9,598 nt of DNA from Deinococcus sp. (GCA_018260275.1 JAGLBK010000098.1:1-9598), one strand, 5' to 3'. Numbered from the stretch's first letter, positions 1 through 6,169 are shown. The notes: generated by a model not told the origin, from the letters alone. Program-made: numbers and translations.

Positions 1-75
1 ACTCCGATTTAACTTGATTGCCGCACTCTATAACCACACGCTAGGACTTCCAAAATGACTTTCGCAGGAGGTCTA
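1..75 (-). mobile_element. Probable end of an IS5-type insertion sequence, transposase outside the window
   Basis: No gene fits here, but read on the minus strand the stretch has the layout of an IS left end. A terminal-repeat-like motif (AGACCTCCTGCGAAAGTC, at 57-74) is followed by a promoter (-35 TTGGAA at 48-53, 17-bp spacer, -10 TAGAGT at 25-30). A Shine-Dalgarno-like GGAG at 2-5 lies right at the window edge, so a start codon would fall just left of position 1. The motif resembles IS5-family ends as I remember them; I could not compare it with a database. The transposase and the other end are not visible, so the exact boundary and any target duplication are unknown. Confidence 0.42.
25..53 (-). 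promoter_or_regulatory. Promoter reading out of the left edge
   Basis: Minus-strand -35 TTGGAA (48-53) and -10 TAGAGT (25-30) are separated by exactly 17 bp. Transcription would start near position 18 and leave the window after a short leader with GGAG. It probably drives the transposase of the suspected IS. Confidence 0.45.
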
Positions 76-148
76 TTTCATAGCTGATGACTTGCTTTTC
101 TCTCGCCCCACGGGAAAAAGCTGTGAACCAGTAGGCTTCCCAGCCCGG

Positions 149-508
149 TCACACCTTGATGTAAGCGAACCCGTCCTGCTGCGCCTCGGCCAGGGCCAGC
201 ACCCCGGCGGGCACCACTTCCATGCCGTCTGGCAGGGTGTTCCCGTCCAGTTCCATGCCCTGCGCTTTCAGGGCGTTGCGGCACAGTTGCACCTTCAACC
301 CCGCCGCCAGCGCCTGCCCCAGTTTCTCCGTCACCTTGTTTTGCCCCTGCACCGCCGTCACGGCCCCGCCGTTCAGCACCAGCCGGATTTCAGCGTCTGG
401 CCGGGCTGCGCGGAGGTTCTCGGCATTGGCCAGGGCGTGGGCAAGGCGGTCGGCCTCGGAGACGTGGAGGACAGCTTTCAGGGCGGGGGCAGCAGTCGGG
501 GCAGTCAT
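149..508 (-). CDS. DsrE-like small protein
   Basis: A 119-residue protein resembling the DsrE/DsrF-like fold (COG1416-type): a short beta-alpha sandwich with an LVLNGGAV segment at 43-50, a single conserved-looking cysteine at C76 in QLCRNAL, and a C-terminal half ending in QDGFAYIKV. DsrE relatives take part in sulfur relay through such a cysteine, but many stand-alone members have no proven role, so sulfur transfer is only a possibility. Its ATG overlaps the stop of the upstream WYL gene by 4 bp (ATGA), which argues for co-transcription. A TANNNT box (TACACT, minus strand, 515-520) also lies 6 nt before the ATG, inside the end of the WYL gene, so the gene may have its own leaderless promoter. 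Length is normal for the family. Confidence 0.8.
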   Translation of the reverse strand: MTAPTAAPALKAVLHVSEADRLAHALANAENLRAARPDAEIRLVLNGGAVTAVQGQNKVTEKLGQALAAGLKVQLCRNALKAQGMELDGNTLPDGMEVVPAGVLALAEAQQDGFAYIKV

Positions 509-1464
509 GCTGGCAGTGTAGCGGCTCGCGTCGCCACCGCCACGAGTTGCTGGCGCAGTTCGGGCGGCCCGTCAATCCTGAATTCGGCGGCCAGCACCAG
601 CAGACTCGCCGCCAGCATCCGTAATTCCCGCTGCTCCGAGCGCAGGCAGCGCAGGCGGGTGCCGCCCGCTTCGGCGTTCAGTTCGGTGCGCCACCCCAGT
701 TCGCCCTCCTGCCTGACCTGTTCCGGCTGGAGGGCCAGCCACACGCTGACTTCGTATGGCGCGGGGAGGTGCGGCAGGGTGTCCTGCACATAGGCCAGCG
801 CGTCGAAGCCGTCGGGCGGCGCAAAAGTGTCTGCCGTGAGCGCCGCGTTTCTCACCCGGTCTACCCGGAAGCAGCGTACCTCGCCCCGTTTTTCGCACCA
901 GCCCACCAGATACCAGCGGCCCTGGTAAAACGCCGTGCCGTAAGGCCGCAGGCGTCGCTGCGTGGTTTCGCCGCCCGCGCTGCGGTACTCCAGTTGCAGA
1001 ATTCGCCCGGCCTCCAGCGCCTCCACCACTGCTGTCCAGATGGCCCCTTCCAATTGCACGGTGGAACAGCCCGCGCCAATCCCCGAGTGTTTTTCCAGTG
1101 CCGTCAGTTGCCCGGCGGCTTCCGGTGGCAGCACCTGCCCCAGCTTGGCCCGCGCCGAGGCCGCGGCGGGCGCGAGTTCGGCCAGCCCCAGCAGCCCCAG
1201 CGCCCCTAGACCCGCGCCCAGCGCCAGAGCTTCGGCGCGGCTGAAGGTCAGCGGCGGCAGCTCGGCGGCCCCCAGCGAGTAGGACGCCCCCCGCCCCCGC
1301 GTGCTGTACACCGCAAATCCCAGGTCTTGCAGCCGCGCCACATACCGCTGCACCGTGCGCGGGCTGACCTCCAGCCGCCGCGCCAGCTCTGCCCCGCTGG
1401 TCGGGCCGCGCCCATGCAGCAAATTCAGCACCGTCAGCAGGCGCATGGTGGGGTCGTAGGTCAT
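505..1464 (-). CDS. WYL-domain helix-turn-helix transcriptional regulator
   Basis: A 319-residue DNA-binding regulator of the HTH-WYL class. Residues 1-55 form a winged helix-turn-helix whose recognition helix is near SPRTVQRYVARLQDLG (34-49). A linker follows, then a WYL domain from about residue 140 with the signature GRWYLVGW at 182-189 and a basic stretch QRRLRPYG just before it. WYL domains sense ligands, often nucleic acids or nucleotides. I chose the ATG at 1464 over the in-frame GTG at 1470 because a -10 box (TAGCCT) ends 6 nt upstream of the ATG; the GTG would abut the box. The gene is divergent from the DinB operon with only 77 bp between starts, the usual arrangement of a local regulator and its target, and it overlaps the DsrE-like gene by 4 bp. 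The regulated gene set is inferred. Confidence 0.88.
   Translation of the reverse strand: MTYDPTMRLLTVLNLLHGRGPTSGAELARRLEVSPRTVQRYVARLQDLGFAVYSTRGRGASYSLGAAELPPLTFSRAEALALGAGLGALGLLGLAELAPAAASARAKLGQVLPPEAAGQLTALEKHSGIGAGCSTVQLEGAIWTAVVEALEAGRILQLEYRSAGGETTQRRLRPYGTAFYQGRWYLVGWCEKRGEVRCFRVDRVRNAALTADTFAPPDGFDALAYVQDTLPHLPAPYEVSVWLALQPEQVRQEGELGWRTELNAEAGGTRLRCLRSEQRELRMLAASLLVLAAEFRIDGPPELRQQLVAVATRAATLPA
515..520 (-). promoter_or_regulatory. Possible internal leaderless -10 box for the DsrE-like gene
   Basis: TACACT on the minus strand ends 6 nt before the ATG at 508, inside the last codons of the WYL gene. No convincing -35 is visible. Confidence 0.35.
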
Positions 1465-1470
1465 GGGCAC

Positions 1471-1476
1471 AGGCTA
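1471..1476 (-). promoter_or_regulatory. Leaderless -10 box of the WYL regulator gene
   Basis: TAGCCT (TANNNT type) lies 6 nt upstream of ATG 1464, with no Shine-Dalgarno between them. It decides the start codon. The -35 is weak. Confidence 0.5.
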
Positions 1477-1503
1477 CCCGCAAAAGGCGACAGGTTCTGA
1501 CGG

Positions 1504-1517
1504 GTTACGCTGGTAAC
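1504..1517. promoter_or_regulatory. Inverted repeat, possible operator between WYL gene and DinB operon
   Basis: Perfect arms GTTAC and GTAAC flank a 4-nt centre GCTG. The repeat overlaps both candidate -10 boxes of the plus-strand operon (TACGCT 1506-1511 and TAACAT 1514-1519) and lies about 28 bp upstream of the WYL -10. This is the position expected for a site that blocks the operon promoter, plausibly bound by the WYL regulator. Short arms like these can occur by chance. Confidence 0.35.
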
Positions 1518-1525
1518 ATAGTCGC

Positions 1526-1530
1526 AGGAG
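1526..1530 (+). promoter_or_regulatory. Ribosome binding site of the first operon gene
   Basis: AGGAG lies 11 nt before ATG 1542, so the operon is translated from a leadered mRNA, unlike most single genes in this window. Confidence 0.55.
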
Positions 1531-1541
1531 AAAGTTAAACC

Positions 1542-2039
1542 ATGACCCAGCCACCGCGCTTGCTAACCCCCACCGACCTGCTGGCCCACTGGCAGGGCCA
1601 CCGAGACCTGACCCGCCGCGTGATCGAGGCCTTTCCCGAGGACGGTTTTACCACGCACCACGCGCCCGAAATGCGAACTTTTCAGGACATGGCCTGCGAA
1701 TTGGCGGCGATGCTGGAATATCAGCTGAACTGGTTCCGTACCGGTAAACCTCACTGGGACGACAGCGTACAGGAACACGAGTCACCTACCCGCGCCGACA
1801 TCCTGAAATGGTGGGACAGGCTGACTGCCGAACTGGACGCCGAATTCCTAAAAGTAAGCGCCGAAGCATGGACGACGCCTGTGGACTCGCCTTTCGGCAA
1901 AATGTCGCCGCTGATGAGTGTGCTGTACCTGATCGACAACGAAGTGCATCACCGGGGGCAGGGCTACGTTTATCTGCGTGAACTGGGCGTGACTCCGCCC
2001 GCGTTCTACGAGCGCAGCGACCTGCCCAAGATGGGCTGA
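1542..2039 (+). CDS. DinB-fold protein with atypical metal site
   Basis: A 165-residue protein of the DinB/YfiT-like four-helix-bundle superfamily, recognised by the C-terminal motif VHHRGQGYVYLRELG (135-149) and overall length. Family members usually bind a divalent metal through three histidines: one in helix 2 and two in an HxxxH motif. Here, aligned with its three paralogs in this operon, the first position is E53 (in ACELAAMLEY) and the second is N133 (in IDNEVHH); only H137 is kept. Metal binding may therefore be altered or lost, although this could be a normal subfamily pattern. It is the first gene of the operon and its stop shares a base with the next start (TGATG). Related proteins include thiol S-transferases; the substrate is unknown. 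Confidence 0.85.
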   Translation: MTQPPRLLTPTDLLAHWQGHRDLTRRVIEAFPEDGFTTHHAPEMRTFQDMACELAAMLEYQLNWFRTGKPHWDDSVQEHESPTRADILKWWDRLTAELDAEFLKVSAEAWTTPVDSPFGKMSPLMSVLYLIDNEVHHRGQGYVYLRELGVTPPAFYERSDLPKMG

Positions 2040-2359
2040 TGAACTTCGCCGCCCCGCTTTGGCACTGGCACGGCCCCGCGCCGCACTACTTCCTGCGCGT
2101 GCCGGACGACCTCGCCGCCGACCTGAAAGCTGCTTCCCGACTGGTCACTTACGGCTGGGGCATGATTCCGGTGACGGTGCAACTGGGTGAGTGGGAATAC
2201 GACACGTCGCTGTTTCCGAAAGACGGTGGCTACCTGGTGCCCATCCGCGCCGACGTGCGAAAGGCCGGAGGCTGGCAGGAAGGCGACGAGGTGGCGGTGA
2301 TGCTGGAGATTCGGGCTGGCAAAGCCGAGCGCAACATTCGCAAAATGGGGGAGCCATGA
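2039..2359 (+). CDS. DUF1905-like protein
   Basis: A 106-residue protein resembling the DUF1905 family: a small, mostly beta domain opening with a tryptophan-rich strand (LWHWHGPAPHYFLRVP, 7-22), then YGWGMIPVTVQLG (38-50), a SLFPKDGGYLVPI segment (57-69) and the GDEVAVMLEI strand (82-91). No catalytic residues are evident and no function is established for the family. It starts within the stop codon of the preceding DinB gene, with no clear Shine-Dalgarno, so translation probably depends on reinitiation. Its last codons overlap the next start by 4 bp (ATGA). Being embedded among DinB genes suggests a shared pathway, but this is inference from position only. Confidence 0.78.
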   Translation: MNFAAPLWHWHGPAPHYFLRVPDDLAADLKAASRLVTYGWGMIPVTVQLGEWEYDTSLFPKDGGYLVPIRADVRKAGGWQEGDEVAVMLEIRAGKAERNIRKMGEP

Positions 2360-2853
2360 CTGAATTCATCACCGACCTGAAAACCCTACTGCTACGCGAC
2401 CTTGCCGGACTGGAGCGCGAACTGGAGCTGTATCCCGACGACGCCAGCGTGTGGCGCGAGGTGCCGGGGCAGCCTAACGTAGCCGGAACGCTGACCCTGC
2501 ACCTGGCGGGCAATTTGCAGCACTATCTGGGGGCGGTGCTGGGCCACACGGGATATTTGCGTGACCGTGAGGCCGAATTCTCGCGCCGTGACGTGCCGCG
2601 TCAGCAGTTGTGCCAGGAGATAGCCGCCACTCGGCAGGCGGTGCAGGTAGGGCTGGAGCAGGTCACAGAGGCGCGGCTGGAGGACGTCTTTCCGGAAAAA
2701 ATTGCTGGTAGCCAATTGACCGTGCAACTGACGCTGCTACACCTGACCACCCACCTGGCGTACCACCTGGGGCAGGTAGACTACCACCGCCGCGCGGTGA
2801 CGGGGAATTCGGCGTCGGCGGGAAGCCTCTCGGTTCCGGCGAAACCGGCATGA
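2356..2853 (+). CDS. DinB-fold protein, probable metal-binding
   Basis: A 165-residue DinB/DUF1572-like four-helix bundle. The expected metal triad is present: H49 (TLTLHLAGNLQHYLG, 45-59) and H133/H137 in an HxxxH motif (HLAYHLGQVDYHRR, 133-146). The final 20 residues (Ser/Ala/Gly-rich) lie beyond the fold. The reading frame is open further upstream to 2191, but the ATG at 2356 is preferred: the protein homology begins there, GGGGGAG precedes it closely, and it forms an ATGA overlap with the DUF1905 stop, matching the rest of the operon. Family members include bacillithiol S-transferases and other thiol-handling enzymes; the substrate here is not known. Its stop overlaps the next ATG by 4 bp. 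Confidence 0.87.
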   Translation: MTEFITDLKTLLLRDLAGLERELELYPDDASVWREVPGQPNVAGTLTLHLAGNLQHYLGAVLGHTGYLRDREAEFSRRDVPRQQLCQEIAATRQAVQVGLEQVTEARLEDVFPEKIAGSQLTVQLTLLHLTTHLAYHLGQVDYHRRAVTGNSASAGSLSVPAKPA

Positions 2854-3380
2854 ACCTTCCCGACCTGTACGACTACCTGATGCGGGCCAGACGTGACCTG
2901 TGGCAGACGCTCGAAGCCCAGCCCGACGAGGTACTGGCTAAGCCACTGCTGGACGGCGACCGCTTGCGCTGCATCAAAGACCTCGTGTTTCACATGGCGG
3001 AAGTGGAAGATGGCTGGATCCACTTCGACCTGCTGAACATTCAACCCGTGCAGGACGCCTTTCCTGACCTGCAAGGCCGCCAGTTCGTTGACGATGTGCC
3101 GCTGGGCCGCCTGCTGGACTACTGGCGGGCCGTCGAGCAGGACACGCTGAGGCACCTGCCCGCGCTGGCGGGCGACGCACAGCGCGTGGTAGTGGTCGAG
3201 GACTGGCCGCCCGAACATCAGCACTTCCGGCAGGGCGACCTGCTGTGGCATGTGCTGCTGCACGAGGTCAGGCACACCGCCCAGATCGCCGCGCTTTTGC
3301 GGGTGCAGGGCATCAAGCCGCCGCAACTGGACTTGCTGTTCTACCTGACCTCAGTTCCGCGCCCGCCGGAGTTGCCGTAA
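2850..3380 (+). CDS. DinB-fold protein, probable metal-binding
   Basis: A 176-residue DinB-superfamily protein. Candidate metal ligands are H48 (IKDLVFHMAEVEDGW, 42-56) and H138/H142 in HxxxH (LLHEVRHTAQIAALLR, 136-151). The N-terminal LYDYLMRARRDLW and the LLRVQGIKPPQLDLLFYL tail are typical of the fold. It differs clearly from the neighbouring DinB genes, so it is an old paralog and not a recent copy. The start has no recognisable Shine-Dalgarno and overlaps the previous stop (ATGA), so translation is probably coupled. Its TAA shares a base with the ATG of the BKACE gene. Function is likely a metal-dependent transferase or hydrolase; this is inferred from the family. Confidence 0.87.
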   Translation: MNLPDLYDYLMRARRDLWQTLEAQPDEVLAKPLLDGDRLRCIKDLVFHMAEVEDGWIHFDLLNIQPVQDAFPDLQGRQFVDDVPLGRLLDYWRAVEQDTLRHLPALAGDAQRVVVVEDWPPEHQHFRQGDLLWHVLLHEVRHTAQIAALLRVQGIKPPQLDLLFYLTSVPRPPELP

Positions 3381-4090
3381 TGCTGCAACTTTGCCTGAAC
3401 GGTTCACGCAGCAAGGCCGATCACCCCGCCATACCGCACACGCCCGCCGAACTCGCCCGCGACGGGGCTGAACTTTTTGCGGCTGGAGCCCGTTCCTTTC
3501 ACCTGCACATCTATCAGAACGGACAGGAAACGCTGGAGCCGGACGCGGTGGCCGCCACTTTGCAGACTATCCGTGCTGCCTCCCCCGCCGCCGAAATTGC
3601 CGTCAGCACCGCCGAAGGCATCGCCCCGACGCCCGCCGAGCGCACCCGCCTCATCTCTGGCTGGACGGTGTGGCCCGATACCCTGTGCGTCAACCTGTCT
3701 GAGGAAGGCATAGACGACGTGCTGGCACTGGCCGAGGCACGCGGCGCGGCCCTGGAAGCGGGGCTGTGGACGCCCGACGACGTGCAGAAGTTCAGAACGC
3801 TTCAGCAACTGAACTGGCGACGGTTGCTGCTCGAACCCCTTTCACCTGACCCGGATACCGCCGCCGAACTCCGCGCCCTGCTGGACTCGCTGGGCGACTT
3901 GCGGGCCGACCTGCCCAGAGTCGCGCACGGCATGGACGGGGCAGCCTGGCCGACGCTGAAGCTGGCGGCAGAACTGGGCCTGAGCAGTCGCATCGGCTTC
4001 GAGGATGTGCTGACGCTGCCGGACGGGACACGGCCCGCCGGAAATCTGGAACTTTACCTTGCCGGACTGCAAATTATGGAGGAAAAATGA
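3380..4090 (+). CDS. BKACE-family protein (3-keto-5-aminohexanoate cleavage enzyme-like)
   Basis: A 236-residue TIM-barrel protein of the BKACE family, whose members use zinc to condense beta-keto acids with acetyl-CoA and cleave the product. Visible hallmarks are the N-terminal CLNGSRSKADHPAIP (5-19), the zinc-binding HLH pair (H41, H43), strand ends such as EIAVSTAEG, and a late glutamate, E208 in GFEDVLTLPDG, that matches the third zinc ligand. It is some 40-60 residues shorter than typical members (about 270-300), so loops have been trimmed, but all three ligand positions remain. The start at 3380 is chosen over an upstream in-frame ATG at 3245 because homology begins there, GGAG lies 8 nt before it, and it forms a TAATG overlap. 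The substrate is unknown; lodging among DinB genes is unusual for this family. Confidence 0.85.
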   Translation: MLQLCLNGSRSKADHPAIPHTPAELARDGAELFAAGARSFHLHIYQNGQETLEPDAVAATLQTIRAASPAAEIAVSTAEGIAPTPAERTRLISGWTVWPDTLCVNLSEEGIDDVLALAEARGAALEAGLWTPDDVQKFRTLQQLNWRRLLLEPLSPDPDTAAELRALLDSLGDLRADLPRVAHGMDGAAWPTLKLAAELGLSSRIGFEDVLTLPDGTRPAGNLELYLAGLQIMEEK

Positions 4091-4599
4091 CCATCCCCGA
4101 CCTGCTTTTAGAGTCCTTTAGCCGCAACGCCCGCGTAAATCAAACCCTGCTGGACGCCCTGACACCCGCCGATCTGGAACTGTCGGACGGGCGCGGCGGC
4201 TGGACACTGGGCCAGCATCTCGGCCACCTCGCGGACTTCCGCTCGAGCTGGCTGAGCCTGATTTCGCCGGAACACGCTGGGGGCCTCCCCAAAGCAACCA
4301 CAGGCGACTGGCAACACTTCGAGTTAGGCGAACGCGACCCCGCCAGGCTGGCCGATATCTTTCGCCAGGGCGATGGGCAGGCGCTAGAGGCGGTGCAGAG
4401 CGCCATTGCCGAGGGCCGCACCTTTCCCGACCCGTACGACGAAGGCACTTACCAGAGCAGCCCGGCGCACTTTTTGCAGCACATCATCGTCCACGACAGC
4501 CATCACCGGGGCCAGATCATGAGTCTGTTACGGCAGGGCGGACGCAACAAAGAACAGATGGACGCGTTGGAAGGTCACTGGAGCATCTGGCGGGAATAA
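4087..4599 (+). CDS. DinB-fold protein, probable metal-binding
   Basis: A 170-residue DinB-superfamily protein and the last gene of the operon. It is the most canonical of the four: H47 in LGQHLGHLADF (41-51) and H136/H140 in VHDSHHRGQIMSLL (135-148) give the complete three-histidine metal site. A strong GGAGG (4078-4082) lies 4 nt before the ATG, and the start overlaps the BKACE stop by 4 bp (ATGA). The gene ends 3 bp from the stop of the oppositely oriented PaiB-like gene, with no hairpin between them, so the two transcripts may overlap at their 3' ends. A bacillithiol-dependent or related transferase role is possible from family knowledge; nothing in the sequence identifies the substrate. 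Confidence 0.88.
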   Translation: MTIPDLLLESFSRNARVNQTLLDALTPADLELSDGRGGWTLGQHLGHLADFRSSWLSLISPEHAGGLPKATTGDWQHFELGERDPARLADIFRQGDGQALEAVQSAIAEGRTFPDPYDEGTYQSSPAHFLQHIIVHDSHHRGQIMSLLRQGGRNKEQMDALEGHWSIWRE

Positions 4600-4602
4600 C
4601 TC

Positions 4603-5196
4603 CTAGGGCCGCTGCGCCATCAGTTCGGCGGTCTGACGCTCCTCGTCGCGGGGGCTTTCGCGCAGGTGAGCCACGACGTTGGCCCGGTCGTGTTCGTCCT
4701 TGTTCTGGCTGAGTTTGTATTTGCCTTCCAGCCGCGTGATCTCGATCTCGAAGGTGACCACGCCCGCCAGCATCCGCCGCTCGAAATCGGCGGGAATGGC
4801 GTGCATGTCGGGCGTAAAGCGCTGCACCAGCCCGTAAGCGATCTCGCGCCCGGCCTCGCCCTCGACCACCCGCGCCAGTCCGTAGGCGTGAACCGCCGTG
4901 TAATTCCAGGTCGGCACGTTGGGGCTGGAGGCGTACCAGTTGGAATGCACCAGCGCGTGCGGTCCCTGGAACATTACCAGCACCTCCGTGTCGGCAAAGT
5001 GCGTCCACTGCTTGTTGGCCCGCGCCAGATGCGAACGCACGAACAGTTTCTCGCCCTCCGGCTGCACCAGCAGCGGCAGATGCGTGGCAAAGGGCACGCC
5101 CCCCGGAGCGGTGACCAGCGTGGCGAAGGCGTGTTCCTGCATGAAGGCCAGCAGCTCGGCATGGTCCTCAACCTTGAAGTGGGCGGGCATATACAT
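4603..5196 (-). CDS. PaiB-like FMN-binding split-barrel protein
   Basis: A 197-residue protein matching the PaiB family of FMN-binding split-barrel proteins, often annotated as negative transcriptional regulators (in Bacillus PaiB affects sporulation and degradative enzyme genes). Typical features are the start MYMPAHFKVED, ATLVTAPGGVPFATHLPLLV (25-44), RSHLARANKQW (54-64), the HSNWYASSPNVPTWNYTAVH block in the middle, and a KLSQNKDEHDR motif near the end (160-170). The length is normal. A -10 box TAGAGT (minus strand, 5203-5208) ends 6 nt before the ATG and no Shine-Dalgarno is present, so the mRNA is probably leaderless. The regulatory label is inherited from homologs; a flavin- or heme-related enzymatic role is equally possible. 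Confidence 0.88.
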   Translation of the reverse strand: MYMPAHFKVEDHAELLAFMQEHAFATLVTAPGGVPFATHLPLLVQPEGEKLFVRSHLARANKQWTHFADTEVLVMFQGPHALVHSNWYASSPNVPTWNYTAVHAYGLARVVEGEAGREIAYGLVQRFTPDMHAIPADFERRMLAGVVTFEIEITRLEGKYKLSQNKDEHDRANVVAHLRESPRDEERQTAELMAQRP

Positions 5197-5202
5197 GGGG
5201 GC

Positions 5203-5208
5203 ACTCTA
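5203..5208 (-). promoter_or_regulatory. Leaderless -10 box of the PaiB-like gene
   Basis: TAGAGT on the minus strand lies 6 nt before ATG 5196. A weak -35 candidate (TGTCGC) is 17 bp further upstream at 5226-5231. Confidence 0.5.
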
Positions 5209-5240
5209 GGCGCCCGGCCAGTCCAGCGACAGGGCCACTT

Positions 5241-5269
5241 TTGCACCGGGTGGCCCCGCCGCTTAAGCT
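5241..5269 (+). promoter_or_regulatory. Promoter of the pseudouridine synthase gene
   Basis: TTGCAC (5241-5246) and TAAGCT (5264-5269) are exactly 17 bp apart, and the -10 ends 7 nt before ATG 5277. This predicts a leaderless mRNA and rejects the upstream in-frame ATG at 5241, which sits on the -35. Confidence 0.55.
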
Positions 5270-5276
5270 GTCGGCC

Positions 5277-6164
5277 ATGACACTGAATCACGGCTACGCC
5301 TACACTTCGCATATTCAGCGGGGCGGCGTGGGCGTGTTGGAGTACCTGTGCGCTGAGTTTCGCCACTCGGGACGCGAGGTCTGGGCGGCGCGGCTGGCGG
5401 CTGGCGAGATCGAGCTGGATGGGCAGACGCTGTGGGCCGATCAACCGCTGCGGGCCGGGCAAACCCTGATCTGGCACCGCCCGCCCTGGACAGAAGAAGC
5501 CGTGCCCCTGGACTTCGAAACCGTGTACGAGGACGCCGATCTGCTGGCGGTCGCCAAACCCTCCGGGCTGCCCACCATGCCGGGCGGCGGTTTTCTGGAA
5601 CACACGCTGCTCACGCTGGTGCGCCGTGAGTGGCCCACCGCTTCGCCGCTCCACCGCCTGGGCCGGGGCACCTCGGGGCTGGTGCTGTTCGCGCTGAACC
5701 TGGTCACGGCCTCGGCACTGCTGCGCGACTGGCGCGAACACCGTATTCAGAAGAGCTACCGGGCACTGGCGGCTGGCGTCGCCGGACAGGACACTTACGA
5801 CATCCGCACCCCGATCGGTCCGGTCACCCACTCGAAACTGGGCCAGATTTCTGCCGCCAGCCCGTCTGGAAAGCCCGCCCATTCGCAGGCGGAAGTCCTC
5901 GAACGCCGCGCCGCCTCGACCCTCTTCGGCGTGCAGATCATGACCGGGCGGCCCCACCAGATCAGGATTCATCTGGCCTCGGTGGGCCTGCCACTGCTGG
6001 GCGACCCGCTTTACATCGCTGGCGGCCACGCCTGCCCCGACGGGCTGCCGGGCGACCTCGGCTACCTGCTGCACGCGCACCGCTTGGAACTGGTCCACCC
6101 GGCCACAGGGCAACGGCTGGAAGTGCAGGCCACGCCGCCTGCCCTGCTCGAAGCGACCTCGTAG
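5277..6164 (+). CDS. RluA-family pseudouridine synthase-like protein with Gly at the catalytic Asp position
   Basis: A 295-residue protein with the RluA layout. It has an N-terminal S4-like region (about 17-68, with AARLAAGEIELDGQTL), then the synthase domain: YEDADLLAVAKPSGLPTMPG (84-103), the active-site motif at 126-134, KSYRALAAG (159-167), GRPHQIRIHLASVGLPLLGDP (224-244, cited as positions of the family's second hallmark) and HAHRLELVHP (267-276). RluA enzymes convert specific uridines in rRNA or tRNA to pseudouridine using the aspartate of HRLDxxTSG. Here the motif reads HRLGRGTSG, with G129 (GGC at 5661-5663) in place of that aspartate. Everything around it is intact, so this may be a diverged subfamily, an inactive RNA-binding relative or one using another acid. 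The start is set by the promoter 7 nt upstream. Confidence 0.85.
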   Translation: MTLNHGYAYTSHIQRGGVGVLEYLCAEFRHSGREVWAARLAAGEIELDGQTLWADQPLRAGQTLIWHRPPWTEEAVPLDFETVYEDADLLAVAKPSGLPTMPGGGFLEHTLLTLVRREWPTASPLHRLGRGTSGLVLFALNLVTASALLRDWREHRIQKSYRALAAGVAGQDTYDIRTPIGPVTHSKLGQISAASPSGKPAHSQAEVLERRAASTLFGVQIMTGRPHQIRIHLASVGLPLLGDPLYIAGGHACPDGLPGDLGYLLHAHRLELVHPATGQRLEVQATPPALLEATS

Positions 6165-6169
6165 AAAGC

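Noticed and set aside
87..131. Short frame (14 codons) after an AGGAGG at 66-71
   Set aside because: The spacing of 15 nt to the ATG is too long and the AGGAGG is better explained as part of the IS-like terminal motif.
92..793. Long plus-strand reading frame opposite the DsrE-like and WYL genes
   Set aside because: It is the reverse strand of two recognisable genes; its translation has no known family and is rich in Arg, Ser and Gln, as expected from GC-rich antisense frames.
2831..2847. Small hairpin CGGTT/AACCG just before the third DinB gene
   Set aside because: Only 5 bp inside coding sequence, with no T-run; it is within what GC-rich coding DNA produces by chance.
4600..4602. Terminator expected between the convergent operon and PaiB-like gene
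   Set aside because: Only 3 bp separate the stops and no stem with a T-run is visible on either strand nearby, so none is called.
4974..6113. 379-codon minus-strand frame opposite the pseudouridine synthase
   Set aside because: The plus-strand gene has clear RluA motifs and a promoter; this frame has no family features.
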